Below the pieces are notes generated by a model. The model made no database searches. It was not told where the DNA came from and saw only the letters and a list, made by a program, of their open reading frames with translations. Below are positions 11,257-21,525 of a stretch of DNA of 64,000 nt, in pieces (positions within the stretch are counted from its first letter, which is position 1; each line of letters starts with the position of its first letter). This DNA is from Porphyra umbilicalis (taxonomy: Eukaryota > Rhodophyta > Bangiophyceae > Bangiales > Bangiaceae): positions 1 to 64,000 of the forward strand of contig KV918810.1 in the NCBI GenBank assembly GCA_002049455.2, written 5' to 3'. The position numbers were made by a program, and so were the translations under genes.

Positions 11257-11574
11257 GGCCGACGGGAAGATACAGGCGCCAATCGCGGGCAGCAGCCGCG
11301 GCGGCCGGCCTCGGCGGCGGCGACACAGATCAGTGGACGATGGGGAGGGCGGGTGGGTTGGGGGCAGAGGCGGCGCTGGGGATGTACGGGCTGGGATTGC
11401 CGTCAGAAAGGCCGCGGCAGAGAGCAGGGTTGGAGTGGCGAATGTCGCGGCGCAGACCGCGCGTGTGGGCACCCACGGCCGGGTTCTGGCCCGGGCTTTG
11501 CCCGGGCGGTTGCCGATGCCGATCCGTGCCAGAGCTGTCAAGTATCCCATATCCCAGCTCTATAGGCTTGTCGA

Positions 11575-12574
11575 TAGGGTTGTGCAACACGCCCGGGGCG
11601 TGCTAAATTGCACGCCTGGGGCGTGCAATTTCACGTGTTTTGGGCGTGTCACGCCCTGCACGCCCAGAATTTTTGGGGCGTGATTGGGGCGTGCTTGAAA
11701 AAAAAAGTACATAATTTCAAATGCGCTCTTGGTGCGTCAGTCCATCGAATATTTTTCGGTGCTGTTCCGTGCCACCTTCGTTACTTTTTCAGGGCGCGGT
11801 GTCTTACTGCTCCGTCGAGCGTCCACAAACAAGGTGCTCGACGCTATGAGGCGTGGGGACAATTTTTCCGTCGTGTGCCCACAAACAAGGTGCTCGACGC
11901 CATGATGCGCAGGCGCCATCTGTGCGGGATGGGCACAGCAACGGCCACCTGCTGTCATCAGCCAGGGAGGACGCAGAGGGGCTCCTCGACACGGGCGCCA
12001 ATGAGGACGTTGAATGCGACGCATCGCGCGCCAGCCACGACCAGGCCGACGGCAGTGATGGAGGGGGCGCCGGCGGCGAGCTACGCGCCTCCTGAACGAG
12101 GAGGTCGCCCGATGCGCCACGGCCGGCGGCGGCGTCCCTGGACAGGACGTTGGTCGTCCCGGCGACGAGGACGCCCCCGCGGTCATGACCGAGATTGATT
12201 TGATGACCATCTGGTCTGGCTTTGTGCGCGGTGAGATGGGTGGGACTGCGGGCGGTGGGGCGGCCGGTGGAGGCAAGGCGAGCCGACGTCCCGTGATGCT
12301 GCAAAGTATCTTTGAGGCAGAGTGGCAGAGGCCAACAGAGTGTATCGCATGCAGCTGTTTCCTCCATGATTTCTGGCATTTTTGTGGTCCTTTGAACCAT
12401 CCGAATTGCAAGAATATTGGGTACTTTGAATCGCCTATCAAGTAAGTGTCAAAACATGGGGGCTACATTAGGGGCGTGAGAGGGGCGTGCCAATGTTGGG
12501 GGCGTGCAGAAGGGCGTGATTAGGCGTGCATCGCCCACCCCGCCACCCAAAAAGGGGCGTGATGCACAACCCTA
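11575..12574. mobile_element. 1000-base hAT-like non-autonomous transposon
   Basis: The element starts TAGGGTTGTGCA and ends TGCACAACCCTA. It is flanked by a perfect 8-base direct repeat, CTTGTCGA, at 11567-11574 and 12575-12582. An 8-base target duplication and a TAGGG-type terminus are hallmarks of the hAT superfamily. Both subterminal regions are packed with the hexamer GGCGTG or its complement (about 11590-11690 and 12470-12560), as expected for hAT transposase-binding repeats. The interior has short frames on both strands but no recognisable transposase or intact BED finger, so the element is non-autonomous. Confidence 0.88.
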
Positions 12575-12734
12575 CTTGTCGATGCCCAGTCTTGACGACG
12601 GGCTCTCAGCGTGCACGCACGCGTGTGAACCAATGAGAGCGCTGCGTTCCAATCACGGCTGCTTCATTTCTATAAATCTGCCTCGAACGACAGTTCCGCT
12701 CACGAAGGACTTACGCTGAAAACAGGCTCCTTTT

Positions 12735-12778
12735 CCCTGGCCTTTAGGACAGGGTGCTCTCAAAGTGTAGTGATGCAC
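12735..12778 (-). repeat. Terminal-type repeat beginning CCCTGGCCTTTAGGAC (left-end orientation)
   Basis: The exact reverse complement of 2227-2270. Here it is in the orientation expected for the left end of an element. It pairs with a shorter right-end match near 13413-13428. Confidence 0.6.
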
Positions 12779-13428
12779 ACATATACTTAGATCAAGGGAC
12801 TTGCTCTCCGTTTCAGAGGTGGCAGTCTGCATTCGTGTCCTCAGGGATCTGAGGGCGTGTCAGTGTTGGAAGGGTCGCGATGACGCTAAAAACGAATGGA
12901 GTTACGTGGCTGAGAAGGACTGTCCTGCCACAGGGGTCACTGAACCCGGACGGCGCCTGCACCCGTGCCCCCTCTACCGCCCCGAATTGCGCGCGGTGAC
13001 CGTGGGCAGCGACTTCCGGGGCTTGACGCGCCCACTATGACCCGCGGGTGATCGTGCCTGCGCGCCGTCTTCTGTTGCGGCGGCGCGTCGGCGGTTGCTG
13101 ACGCCATCTGGCGGCGCGGTTACAAGCGCCTCGTCGCGCGGCGATGAGTCCCACCCGCCCGCCCGTGCGCCGTTTCGGCCGCCCTGCCCGCCGTGCGCAG
13201 ATGCGCTGCGCGGCGGAGTGACGGCCTCGCCCGTGGGCGCGGCGCGACGCCGGCGGGGGCCGCCGCCGCTGCGGTGGCGGAGGCGGCACCCCTTTCCCCG
13301 CCCGATGCCCCACCCACCACGGCAACGTGGCTGTACGTGCCCCCGTGCGCGCTCGCGGCCATAGAGCCGGCCGGCGTGCCCGGTGTCAATGCGTCGCCGA
13401 GCGCGCCACCGTCCTGAAGGCCAGGGTA
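12735..13428. mobile_element. Possible terminal-repeat element carrying coding-like GC-rich DNA
   Basis: The left end reads CCCTGGCCTTTAGGAC. The right end, read on the minus strand, is CCCTGGCCTTCAGGAC, i.e. 15 of 16 bases matching. The 694-base interior contains a GC-rich, protein-like segment from about 12955 to 13420 without an intact gene. No clear target duplication is visible, so the pairing of these two ends is tentative. It could alternatively be a host fragment next to a solo end. Confidence 0.4.
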
Positions 13429-13577
13429 TTGCACGCACGTGCCTGGAATTGGGACGATTGTAGTCGGGACGTGAGCGTGAGCGAGATTTTATGGAATATC
13501 TCGCACACGAACAGCGTGGCGAGGCTATCAGATGATCCCAGGTCGGTTTTTGGACCCGGGTCGACTGTCAGAAAGTA

Positions 13578-14018
13578 TTGCTGATCCCCCAATTCTGTCC
13601 TCATCGACCAGGAACGGTTCCTGGCGGTACGGTTCTTGTAGAACTGGCCATCTATTGGTTAAACGCAGCCGTAAACAGCTGCTCAGCACGAATCTGAGAC
13701 GTTCTATTGGCTCTCCCACCGCCACTTCCGAGCAGAATAGAGATCCTTCTTCTTCTTGAGATTTTCTTCCGATCCCTTCCGTGTCCAGGGAGCAACCGGC
13801 CCGCAATCGTTGGGATATCGAGATTTTCTGGGAGATACGCAGAAAAGTGCAGAAAAACGCAGGCGTCGATTGTGCGATTGGGGGCCGTACGGGCACATTC
13901 TGTAAAGATCGGGCCGGACATGCACTGCTGCCGGACTGCTCGACCAATGAAAAATCTGCATTCATTGCCGTTCCACTACCGTTCCTGGGCGATGAGGACA
14001 GAATTGGGGGATCAGCAA
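13578..14018. mobile_element. 441-base TA-flanked MITE
   Basis: Terminal inverted repeats begin TTGCTGATCCCCCAATTC and match almost perfectly over about 40 bases (13578-13618 against 13978-14018). TA flanks both ends (13576-13577 and 14019-14020). This fits a Tc1/mariner-type non-autonomous element. The interior has no convincing gene. Confidence 0.85.
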
Positions 14019-14284
14019 TATTGCGCACACGTGACCGACCACGATACGAGGCACCGCACAACGGGGGCAGAGATGGATGATCGTCACTGATTGGGCGCTT
14101 GCGGGCACGGCTCTCGCCTGTTTTACAGAAACCGAGATCGCGTGGCTGGCGTCCATCGATCTCTTTTTCACCCGATTTGCGAACATTTCTGCTGCGCCGT
14201 CAAGACAACCCCCACCCCAGCACGACGAAAAACAGGACTTAGATTTCATATTCGGGTCGATCACGTTCACATGTGCTCACCGTC

Positions 14285-15385
14285 AAGACAAGGCCTGAGT
14301 GCGCCCCGATTTTCGGGGCGCTGGTGCATAATGAGCGCCCTTTGGGCCCTCAGTGCGCCCTGAGCGCCCCTAGAGCGCCCGTTGTAGCACCCATAAATAA
14401 TCAGGTAGCCCCCTCTTGTTCTTACGTTTCGACTGTGTTTCGTGGAAACTAGCGACCATCTGTGGCGCTTTACTTTAGAAATCTCAGTTTTTTTGTGCAG
14501 TGCCGAACGGAGCTAGAGGCATTCAAAGGTCGAGGCCTCCAGGGCCGCTTGGTTCAGAAGTAGCCTACCAATCGATGCGGACTGCCCCTGAGAGAGCGAT
14601 TTCGTGCAAGGCTCTCCGTCCAGGTCGAACGTACCTGACATTTGTTCTTGGACAGATACAAGCGCTACGTGACAAGGAGAGAAGCATGAAGATCGCAGGG
14701 AGCACCATCAGAAAGAGCACGTCAAAGAGCATAAGGTGTTAGTCTCATCTTGCAAACTCGTCAAGCCTCATAAGATGAGAATTCTAAAATAAAGCGCCAC
14801 ATCTGTGAATTTCTCCATGCATGTGAAAGAAGGACTGTTGACGGTCATCCGCAAGCCCCAATGTGTCTGCGTGCCGCCCACAGCGGCAGCTCCCAAGGAC
14901 AGACAAGAGAACAGCTGAATATGTTCCAGGTGGTGATGTAGACAACCAGACCGTCGGGCCATGAGGACAAGAAACACACGCACACCTACACAGTCACGCC
15001 GACCTATTCACGTCTGCAGCCTTAACCAAGTAGATATCCTTGCCAAAGATGTCTCGCAGTCGTGGGAGGTGGTTGAGAAGGATGCTGCTGCTCTGGCGCC
15101 AAGACGAGGGCCATCGCTGCTGCCATGGCCACCTCCTGACGGGCCCTTCCCGCCTTACCGCTGGGGCACCTGCAGCCAGGGCTGCGCGCCCATAAAGGCT
15201 GCAGACAGAGTCGTCGGGCACTCGGTCGACCACGTAGTTAAAATGTTACGCTAATGATTATTCAGAGCGCCCATCAAAGCGCCCAGGAAACCGTGGGCGC
15301 TGGGCGCTCGAGCGCCCTCTGAACGCCCATTGAGCGCCTAAATTGCGCCCTAAAAGAGCGCCCTGGGCGCACTCAACAACCCTAC
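14285..15385. mobile_element. Possible second hAT-like element with AGCGCCC subterminal repeats
   Basis: The right end, CTCAACAACCCTA near 15373-15385, resembles the terminus of the 1000-base hAT-like element. Both flanks are crowded with AGCGCCC or its complement (about 14290-14385 and 15262-15372). The left terminus, near CAAGGCCTGAGTGCGCC, is degenerate and no 8-base target duplication was found. The interior (14400-15250) has only short frames. Treated as an old, damaged or rearranged relative of the better-preserved element upstream. Confidence 0.45.
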
Positions 15386-16374
15386 CTCGCTCGCAATCCC
15401 GCAACGTGGGCGCGGCGAAGGGTGGCTGGTGCACGGCGTGCGAGAAGCGGCCCCACTCGCGGCCACGCGTGGCATGCCGTTGGCCGCCATCGTCGTGGCG
15501 GCGTCGCTGCGGCAAAAAGCAATCATGTTGCCGAGTGGCCTCGCGGCTGCCGCTTGCGAGGCGTCGCGGAAGTTGTTTCAGCGACGCAGCGGTGGCGGGG
15601 GACATTCCTCCGTCGTAACCGTCGACGCGCCCACCGACGCGGCCGCCTTCCGCGGGTCGGACGCGGCCTTGCAGATCGACACGCGACGTCGGCGCGAGCA
15701 AGAGGGCTTACAGTCAACCGCCAATGACCTGCATCGGTCGCCGCCTCGGCCCCAGTACGTTCGACTGCGCGGCTTCTGCGGCCGACGGGGAGGTGTCTGT
15801 GGCCCTTGCCGCCGCCGCCGAGACAGCTGCGGCGTCCTGATGAGCAGGACGACGCCCTGTGCGCGCGCTTCCAGGCGACGGTGGCCATGCTGGCCCCGGT
15901 CAATGCCGACGCATTGACCGCCGAAAAAGGGCCGGTACCTGCGCTCCGCAATCATGACATCGAGTGCCAGCTGGAAGTAGGTCGCAATTTTATCGAGCTT
16001 TGTTTTCCGAACTTTGACAGCTCAATCCTGTTTTGAACAGTCGACATGAATTGAGCTGTTTTAAACAAGTTCAACACTAATATGTTCAAACCCAGGGTGT
16101 TTTCGCGTACGCGCCTTTTGGGATGGTTTTTTTACAGTGATCAGTGCACAGTTCGTCCGGGACTCAAGGCCACGTTTTGCGGAAATGACATGCCCGAGAT
16201 CCCTCGACCGTGGTCACATCCGCCCGCTCGCCGCCGAGAATCGTCCATCGTCCGCGTCCCCACCGCCGCCGGCGTTTGCCTCGCTCGTGCACCCATCACG
16301 ACACTCTCTTCCCTTGTCCTACTACGTCTACCACCATTCACCCCCCCGTCCAACCCGACCCACTTTTCCACACC
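15386..16374. other. Intergenic DNA with a coding-like fragment and a dispersed repeat end
   Basis: 15429-15917 has an alanine/arginine-rich plus-strand frame that looks like a captured or decayed coding fragment; no family is recognised. 16015-16075 contains a short hairpin built on CAGCTCAAT/ATTGAGCTG. 16093-16114 is a third copy of the 22-base block found in the arms at 570-591 and 2200-2221. From about 16200 the sequence is the pyrimidine-rich leader of the downstream GroES-like gene. Confidence 0.35.
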
Positions 16375-16807
16375 ATGGCGTTTGTGGCGGCCGCACCCCT
16401 CCCCCTGCGGCGGACGTTGCCCGCGGCGGACCGCGCCCGCCCGGCGCCGGCGGCCACCCCCACCCCCCCCCCGCCGCCGCCACTCCCCCCCCCGCGCGGC
16501 CGCAGAAGAGGTCATCCCCACCCCCCTCGCCGACCGCATCCTCATCCGCCCGTCCCCGGCCGCCCAAGCGACGGCGTCGGGCCTGCTCCTCTCGTCGGCC
16601 GAAGCCGCGCGCCCGACGACCGGCACGGTCGTGGCCGTTGGCCCCGGCCTCACCTACACGACGGGCGTCGGCAAGGAGCCGATGCCCGTGGCCGTGGGGG
16701 ACCACGTGTTGTGGGACCAGTACGACGGGTTGGAGTTGGCCGTGCCGGGCGTCGAGGGGGGGAAGCTGATTAGCGTGCGGGCGCGCAACTTGGCCGTGTC
16801 GTGGTGA
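16375..16807 (+). CDS. GroES-like co-chaperonin (cpn10), probably organelle-targeted
   Basis: Co-chaperonin that caps a Cpn60/GroEL ring. The ATG at 16375 lies in ACACC-ATG-G and opens a leader rich in Ala, Arg and Pro (MAFVAAAPLPLRRTLPAADR), typical of a plastid or mitochondrial transit peptide. The mature domain, about 16510-16807, shows the family features in order: PLADRILIR, TASGLLL, GTVVAVGPG, a VGDHVLW block, YDGLEL and a terminal LISVRARNLAV. A single GroES domain of about 95 residues is present rather than the tandem Cpn20 form. The leader and the mature domain are in different frames. The change falls in the C-runs at 16464-16492, so a homopolymer error is the likely reason. Single exon. 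Confidence 0.85.
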
Positions 16808-17227
16808 GGGGGGGGGTCGGTGTGCTCTCTCGCCTAGATGAGGGGGTGAGGGGGGGGGCGTGGTGGGGGCTAGGGGGGTGGGTGTTGGTGCGTTGGTCTG
16901 TGGGCTGCTGTGGTCGCCCTGGACGGGGGTGCGGGACGGCGGCGTGACAGACGGGGTCGCTGTGTGGCAGTGCGGCGCGCAGTGACCGCCGTGTCGGGGA
17001 AGGCAAGAGGGGGTGTGGCTTTGGTTGCGTAGGCGCGGCTCGGCGGAATGGCGCTGATGGGTGGCCGCTGGGCCAGTACCGTGCGTGTCGGCGGCGTGTG
17101 CGCGGCCGTCGTGCCGGGCGGCCGCCCGTGGGCGGCCGCCGACGCGACGGGCTAGTCGTGGCACCGCCCGTCGGGCGTGCGGGGCGCGAGGCGGCGGTGG
17201 GCAGTAGAGCACATAAGAGCATTCGAG
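16808..17227. other. 3'-3' intergenic region between cpn10 and trehalase
   Basis: G-rich on the plus strand. The two genes converge here. No gene, terminator-like element or repeat is recognised. The trehalase C-terminus may extend a little into it in another frame. Confidence 0.3.
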
Positions 17228-19747
17228 CTAAACAGGCGCCGACACGGGCGCGGCGGCGCTCCCCATCCATCTCGCGGCGTGGCAAACGCGCGTCCACGGG
17301 CGTCGGCCGTCGACCACCCCCCCCCCCCGTCGGCTCACCCCCCCCCCCCCCCTCCCCCCCCCGTACCGCTGCAGCAGCCACAGCGCGACGCCGTTGGTCC
17401 ACCCAAACCCCTCTTGCGGGGCGTACTCCCCCCCCCCCCCCGCGCGCCACCCCCCGCCACCGCATCGTACTTTTCGTGCATGACGCCGCCGGGGCGACGC
17501 CAGCCGGCGAGCACCGTGCGGAGCGTCCGGTCGGCAATGGTCGCCGCGAGCGCCGCCGCGTCGGCGCCAACCGCCGCATCGCCGCCGCCGCCCGCCCCGC
17601 CGCCACGGTCGCCGCCGCCGTCGTCGCCGCCGCCGCCGCTGCCGTCGGCAGCGGTCGCCCCCTCCTCCCCCCACACCGCGGCAACAGACCGGAGCCCCTC
17701 CACGAGCATCTGCTGCACGGGCGGCCACGCGTTTGGCGTGTCCCACTGCAACGCCGCCGCCGCCGCGGTCACGGTGCAGCGCACCCCCCCCCGGACTACC
17801 AGCCCCGACGCGCGGAGCGACGCGACCGCCGCCCCCGCCGCACCCGCCGACGGCACGCAGGCGCGGCGGCCCGCCCACAGGGGCGCCCAATCCGACGCTG
17901 CCACCACGCCCGTGTGCGCCCGCCGCGGGGCGTCCCAGTCGCCCCACGCGCCGCGGGCGGGGTCGTAGAGGACGGCGGCCATGGCGGCCTCGCGCGCGGC
18001 CTCGGCGGCGCGGTACGCCACCGCCGCCGCGCCGTGGTCGGTGGGGGGGTGGGGGGGGAGGCCCCGCCGCGGCCATCGGCGGCGGCGAGGAGCGCGTGCA
18101 GGTCGGCGAGCCGCCGTTCCGCGCGCAGCAGCAGCGCGTTGAGGCACACGGGCACAATGTGGCAGGCGCGGATCGAGGCGGCGCCCGTCACGCCAACGTA
18201 CGTCTCCCCGTCGCTGTCGTCGCCGCCGTCGCCGTCGCCGCTGCCGTCTTGGCTGCCGCCACTGGCCGGCGGCGCGCCCGCCGCCCACCCCGGCTGCGCC
18301 GCCGACAGCCAGCGGGAGCTGTAATCCCACCCACTCTCCGCCCCGGCAACCACGTGGCGGTACATTTGCCGCTGCCGCCGCGCCTCGGCGGCGGTCGGGG
18401 GCGCGTCCGGCGGCGGCGGCGGGTCGCCCCCCTCCCCCCCCTCCCCCCCTCCGCCGCCGCCGCCGCCGCCGCGGCGCCCGCCCGCAGCTGCGCCAGCAGC
18501 TGGCCGCCGAGCCGCGTGTCGGCCGGGTAGGCTTCCGGCCGCGGCGCCGCGTCGGCGGTCGCCGCCGCCACCGCCGCCCCGCCCTGCGCCCCATACGCAT
18601 TCAACGTGACGACGCGACGCCCCCGCGCGGCGACCGCCGCGTCCGTGTCGGCGGCCGTGGCGAGCGCCGGCGGTGCGGCGCCGTCACCCCCCCCCGCAGA
18701 CACGACCAGCCGCACTGCCCGGTGGGTCATAAACCACCGGTACTCGGCGTCGAGCGCCGGTAGCGTCGCGCGGAGCCAATCCAAATCGGCGGCCGACAGT
18801 GCCGCGGCGGCGGCGACCACGTCTGGCTCGGCCCCCCCCCCGTCACTCGCGTCGACGGCGGGCACCTCCCCCCCCCGCGCCGACCGGGCGGCCGCCCACA
18901 CGACCGCCCACACCATCTCGGCGAGCACCGGCGGCTGGGAACGGCCGAGGAAGTAGACGCGCCCCCCGTTGGGCGCGTGCCCGACAACCCGCACGAGGTG
19001 CGTCCAATTGTCCACCGCCGCCCGCGCGGCGGCGGCGAGGCCCGCACCGAGCAGCCCGTGCACCACCCACAGCGTGTCCCAATAGTAGACCTCCCGGAAG
19101 CGCCCGCCCGGCACAAAGCACGGGTGCGGGAGGGGGAGGCACGACGACTGCCCGGGCGCGGCCGCCACGGCGGGGGCGGTGACGCGGCAGAGGGCGGGCC
19201 ACCGGGCGGCCAAGTCGGTCCACAGCGCCGCCGCGGGGAGGGGGAGGTGGGGTGGGGGGGGGGGGGGGGGCGTGCGTGGCGCACCCCGCCTCGGGCGGGG
19301 GCGCGCAGGGGAGGAGGTCGGCGGCCAAGGCGGGGTGCTGCACCGACCGCAGCGCGGCGGCGGCCGCCGCCGCGTCGGGCGCGGCGGCGGCGAGCGCCGC
19401 GAGGGCGGCCGCGGGGGGGACCCGCAGGGGGCGATCGACGTAATCTTTGGCGTCGGGGGGGGGGGGGTCGACCGGGGGTCCGCCGCGTGCGCGGCGGCGG
19501 CGGCGGCGCGGTCCGCGGCGGCGGCGGCGAGGAAGGTCGGGTGCGTGTAGACGGCGGCGGAGGGGAAGGTGGGGGGGGGGGTGCCATTGTAGCGAGTTGG
19601 GGGAGCCCACACGGCCCGGGGGGGGGGGGGCGGCCGGGAGCCGCCGCGCACAGCGGGCGGGACAGCGGCGTGGCGACGGCGGCGGCGTGGTGGCAGCGAC
19701 GACGGGCCCGCGCGTGGCAACCGCGGGTGGCTGCCCACGTCGGTCAT
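17228..19747 (-). CDS. Trehalase, glycoside hydrolase family 37 (frame-broken)
   Basis: Hydrolyses trehalose to two glucose molecules. GH37 hallmarks appear in order on the minus strand: a DAKDYVDRPLR block (about 19420-19450); signature 1, PGGRFREVYYWDTLW (about 19070-19112); GRSQPPVLAEMVW (about 18920); AESGWDYSSRW with the catalytic Asp (about 18310-18345); signature 2, QWDTPNAWPPVQQM (about 17705-17750); and GGEYAPQEGFGWTNG with the catalytic-base Glu (about 17395-17430). N-A-W replaces the usual GW of signature 2. The ATG at 19747 is chosen as start; upstream codons are non-typical. Frame changes are needed at G/C runs near 19451-19461, 19255-19270, 18420-18450, 18045-18060 and 17428-17441. 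All catalytic blocks survive in one frame or another. This pattern points to homopolymer assembly errors more than to decay. Confidence 0.85.
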
Positions 19748-19834
19748 GTCCTGCAGTCCGGGCCGGCGCTGCTCGATCCCCGTCTGGGCCGCGGATCCCC
19801 GCGCCCGCTGCCGCCGCCTCTCACCGCCAGGTAA

Positions 19835-20277
19835 GAGCAAGTCTATCCGTGGGCCATTGTGCTATCGCCATCTGGCCATATTTTTTGGCTATGGCCAAGA
19901 GCATCTCTATCAGTCAATTCTTGTGCTATATATGCAAATCCAGCTGCTCACCCCCTTCTGAAGGCCCATACCTCTCGGATGACTCGCAAGGCACCTTCCA
20001 GTACAGATGATGGCCTTGTATGGTTCGAAGTCCGCGCACAGAGGGCCTGTGGTAAGGTAGCCAAAACAATTCCGAACTGGCGCGTTCGAGAGACGCTGTT
20101 GCTCGTCGTTCTATTGGTCCACGTCTTTGGCACAAAGGATGGCTATAGCTATCCTTCTGGCTATCCTGCGCACATTTGGCACGAAGGATAGCAATATGGC
20201 ACAGGATATGGCAAAATGACCTCCCCATAGAGATGCCCTTGGCCATCGGATGGCAAAATGGCACACCGATAGACTTG
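19835..20277. mobile_element. About 440-base terminal-inverted-repeat MITE
   Basis: The left end GAGCAAGTCTATCCGTGGGC and the right end, read in reverse, GATCAAGTCTATCGGTGTGC match over most of the first 25 bases. Further in, GGCCAAGAGCATCTCTAT on the left pairs with the complement of ATAGAGATGCCCTTGGCC on the right, with about 20 extra bases on the left. TAA follows or precedes both ends (19832-19834 and 20281-20283), although the right one is shared with the next element. Interior repeats include several GGCTAT/ATAGC boxes. No coding capacity. Confidence 0.6.
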
Positions 20278-20282
20278 ATCTA

Positions 20283-21523
20283 AGGGCGGTCTTCTGGATC
20301 GTGAGGCAGCCTTCCGATTGGTCGCGAGTGCCAGGAAAGGGGTATTCTTCTGCTTCTTTGTCGTACAGAGAGGCATGGACGGAGACCTTCCAGGCAAAAG
20401 AAAAAAGGGACGCCCGAGCTGAAAAGATGCGCCTTTTCTTCTTCTACATTGTGATGTTTTTTTATGTCCTGGAAGCCCATCGCCTCACTCTACCTCACGG
20501 CCTTGTAGCCAGAAGGCCGGGAAAAAATGGTCTTTACTGGGTGTACTCTGCGCCCACGCCCGCGCTGCCCGACCGGCGCGGTGGCGCGCGGGGCACCACC
20601 CTCTGTGTACGTGCACCACCGGGGCCCGCCCGCCGGCCGCTGCCGGCTCGTCTCGCCCGTTGCCGCGACGCCGCGCGACGTGGGCGGTACCCCGTCGGCG
20701 ACACGCCCGTCCAAGGACCGACGGGCGCGCCCGCACGTGGCGTGCAGGCCCGCCTGGCCGCCAGGTCAGCGGTGGGCGGACAGCGGCCGTCGGCCGCGCC
20801 GGGCACCAAGACGCCCTCCCTATCCCTGTGATTTGCGTGTGGCAACCCGCCGACCCCCTCGACGGGTGCTTGGTGGCATGGCGGCGGAGCCGCTGCCGAC
20901 GGTCCCCATGGGGAAGTGCGCACCATGGTGCCGGGGCGGGATCTGTCATCGGCACAGATCGTCCTCTCGGCTGGGGGCGGCCACCGGCACGTAGGGGCTG
21001 TCGGCCACATCATCCATGATCAAATCGGTCGCCGGCGCGGTCCCGCGACAACAAGAACCCAGTTGCAGGGGCCTTGCTGCCCGGGGTGGCACCGTTGGCG
21101 AAGAGTCGGTAGGACGCTCGCGTCCTGGTCACCGCGCCATGCCGGTCACCACCATCCGAGACGACAGCCGTGTCTCGCTCATGCCGGCACCAGCGGCTTG
21201 CCATCGTGACCCTCTACCAAGCGCCATATAGCCGGCCTCGGTCCTTCACCTGCTGGCGTGCACACCCAGTTCAGACCATTCTTTCCCGGCCTTCTGGCTA
21301 CGAGGCCGTGAGGTAGAGTGAGGCGATGGGCTTCCAGGACATAAAAAAACATCACAATGTAGAAGAAGAAAAGGCGCATCTTTTCAGCTCGGGCGTCCCT
21401 TTTTTCTTTTGCCTGGAAGGTCTCCGTCCATGCCTCTCTGTACGACAAAGAAGCAGAAGAATACCCCTTTCCTGGCACTCGCGACCAATCGGAAGGCTGC
21501 CTCACGATCCAGAAGACCGCCCT
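20283..21523. mobile_element. 1.24-kb TA-flanked foldback-like element with 260-base arms
   Basis: Terminal inverted repeats of about 262 bases (20283-20545 and 21262-21523) begin AGGGCGGTCTTCTGGATCGT and are almost identical. TA flanks both ends (20281-20282 and 21524-21525). Both arms read as matching open frames that are probably not proteins. The 716-base spacer is GC-rich and unlike the arms, possibly captured host DNA, with no transposase. Long arms with a small unrelated core resemble foldback or Mutator-like non-autonomous elements, while the TA flanks point to Tc1/mariner-type integration. Confidence 0.8.
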
Positions 21524-21525
21524 TA

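Noticed and set aside
11737..12441. A hAT transposase inside the 1000-base element
   Set aside because: Short frames contain a few Cys and His, but no BED finger spacing or catalytic hAT blocks. The element is too short to be autonomous.
2227..12778. A single 10.5-kb transposon bounded by the 44-base inverted match
   Set aside because: It would have to contain three unrelated host genes and other transposons. Two independent solo ends of one family are simpler.
20015..20060. A tRNA gene suggested by GGTTCGAAGTCC-like sequence
   Set aside because: No matching acceptor, D or anticodon stems around it. The box lies inside a MITE.
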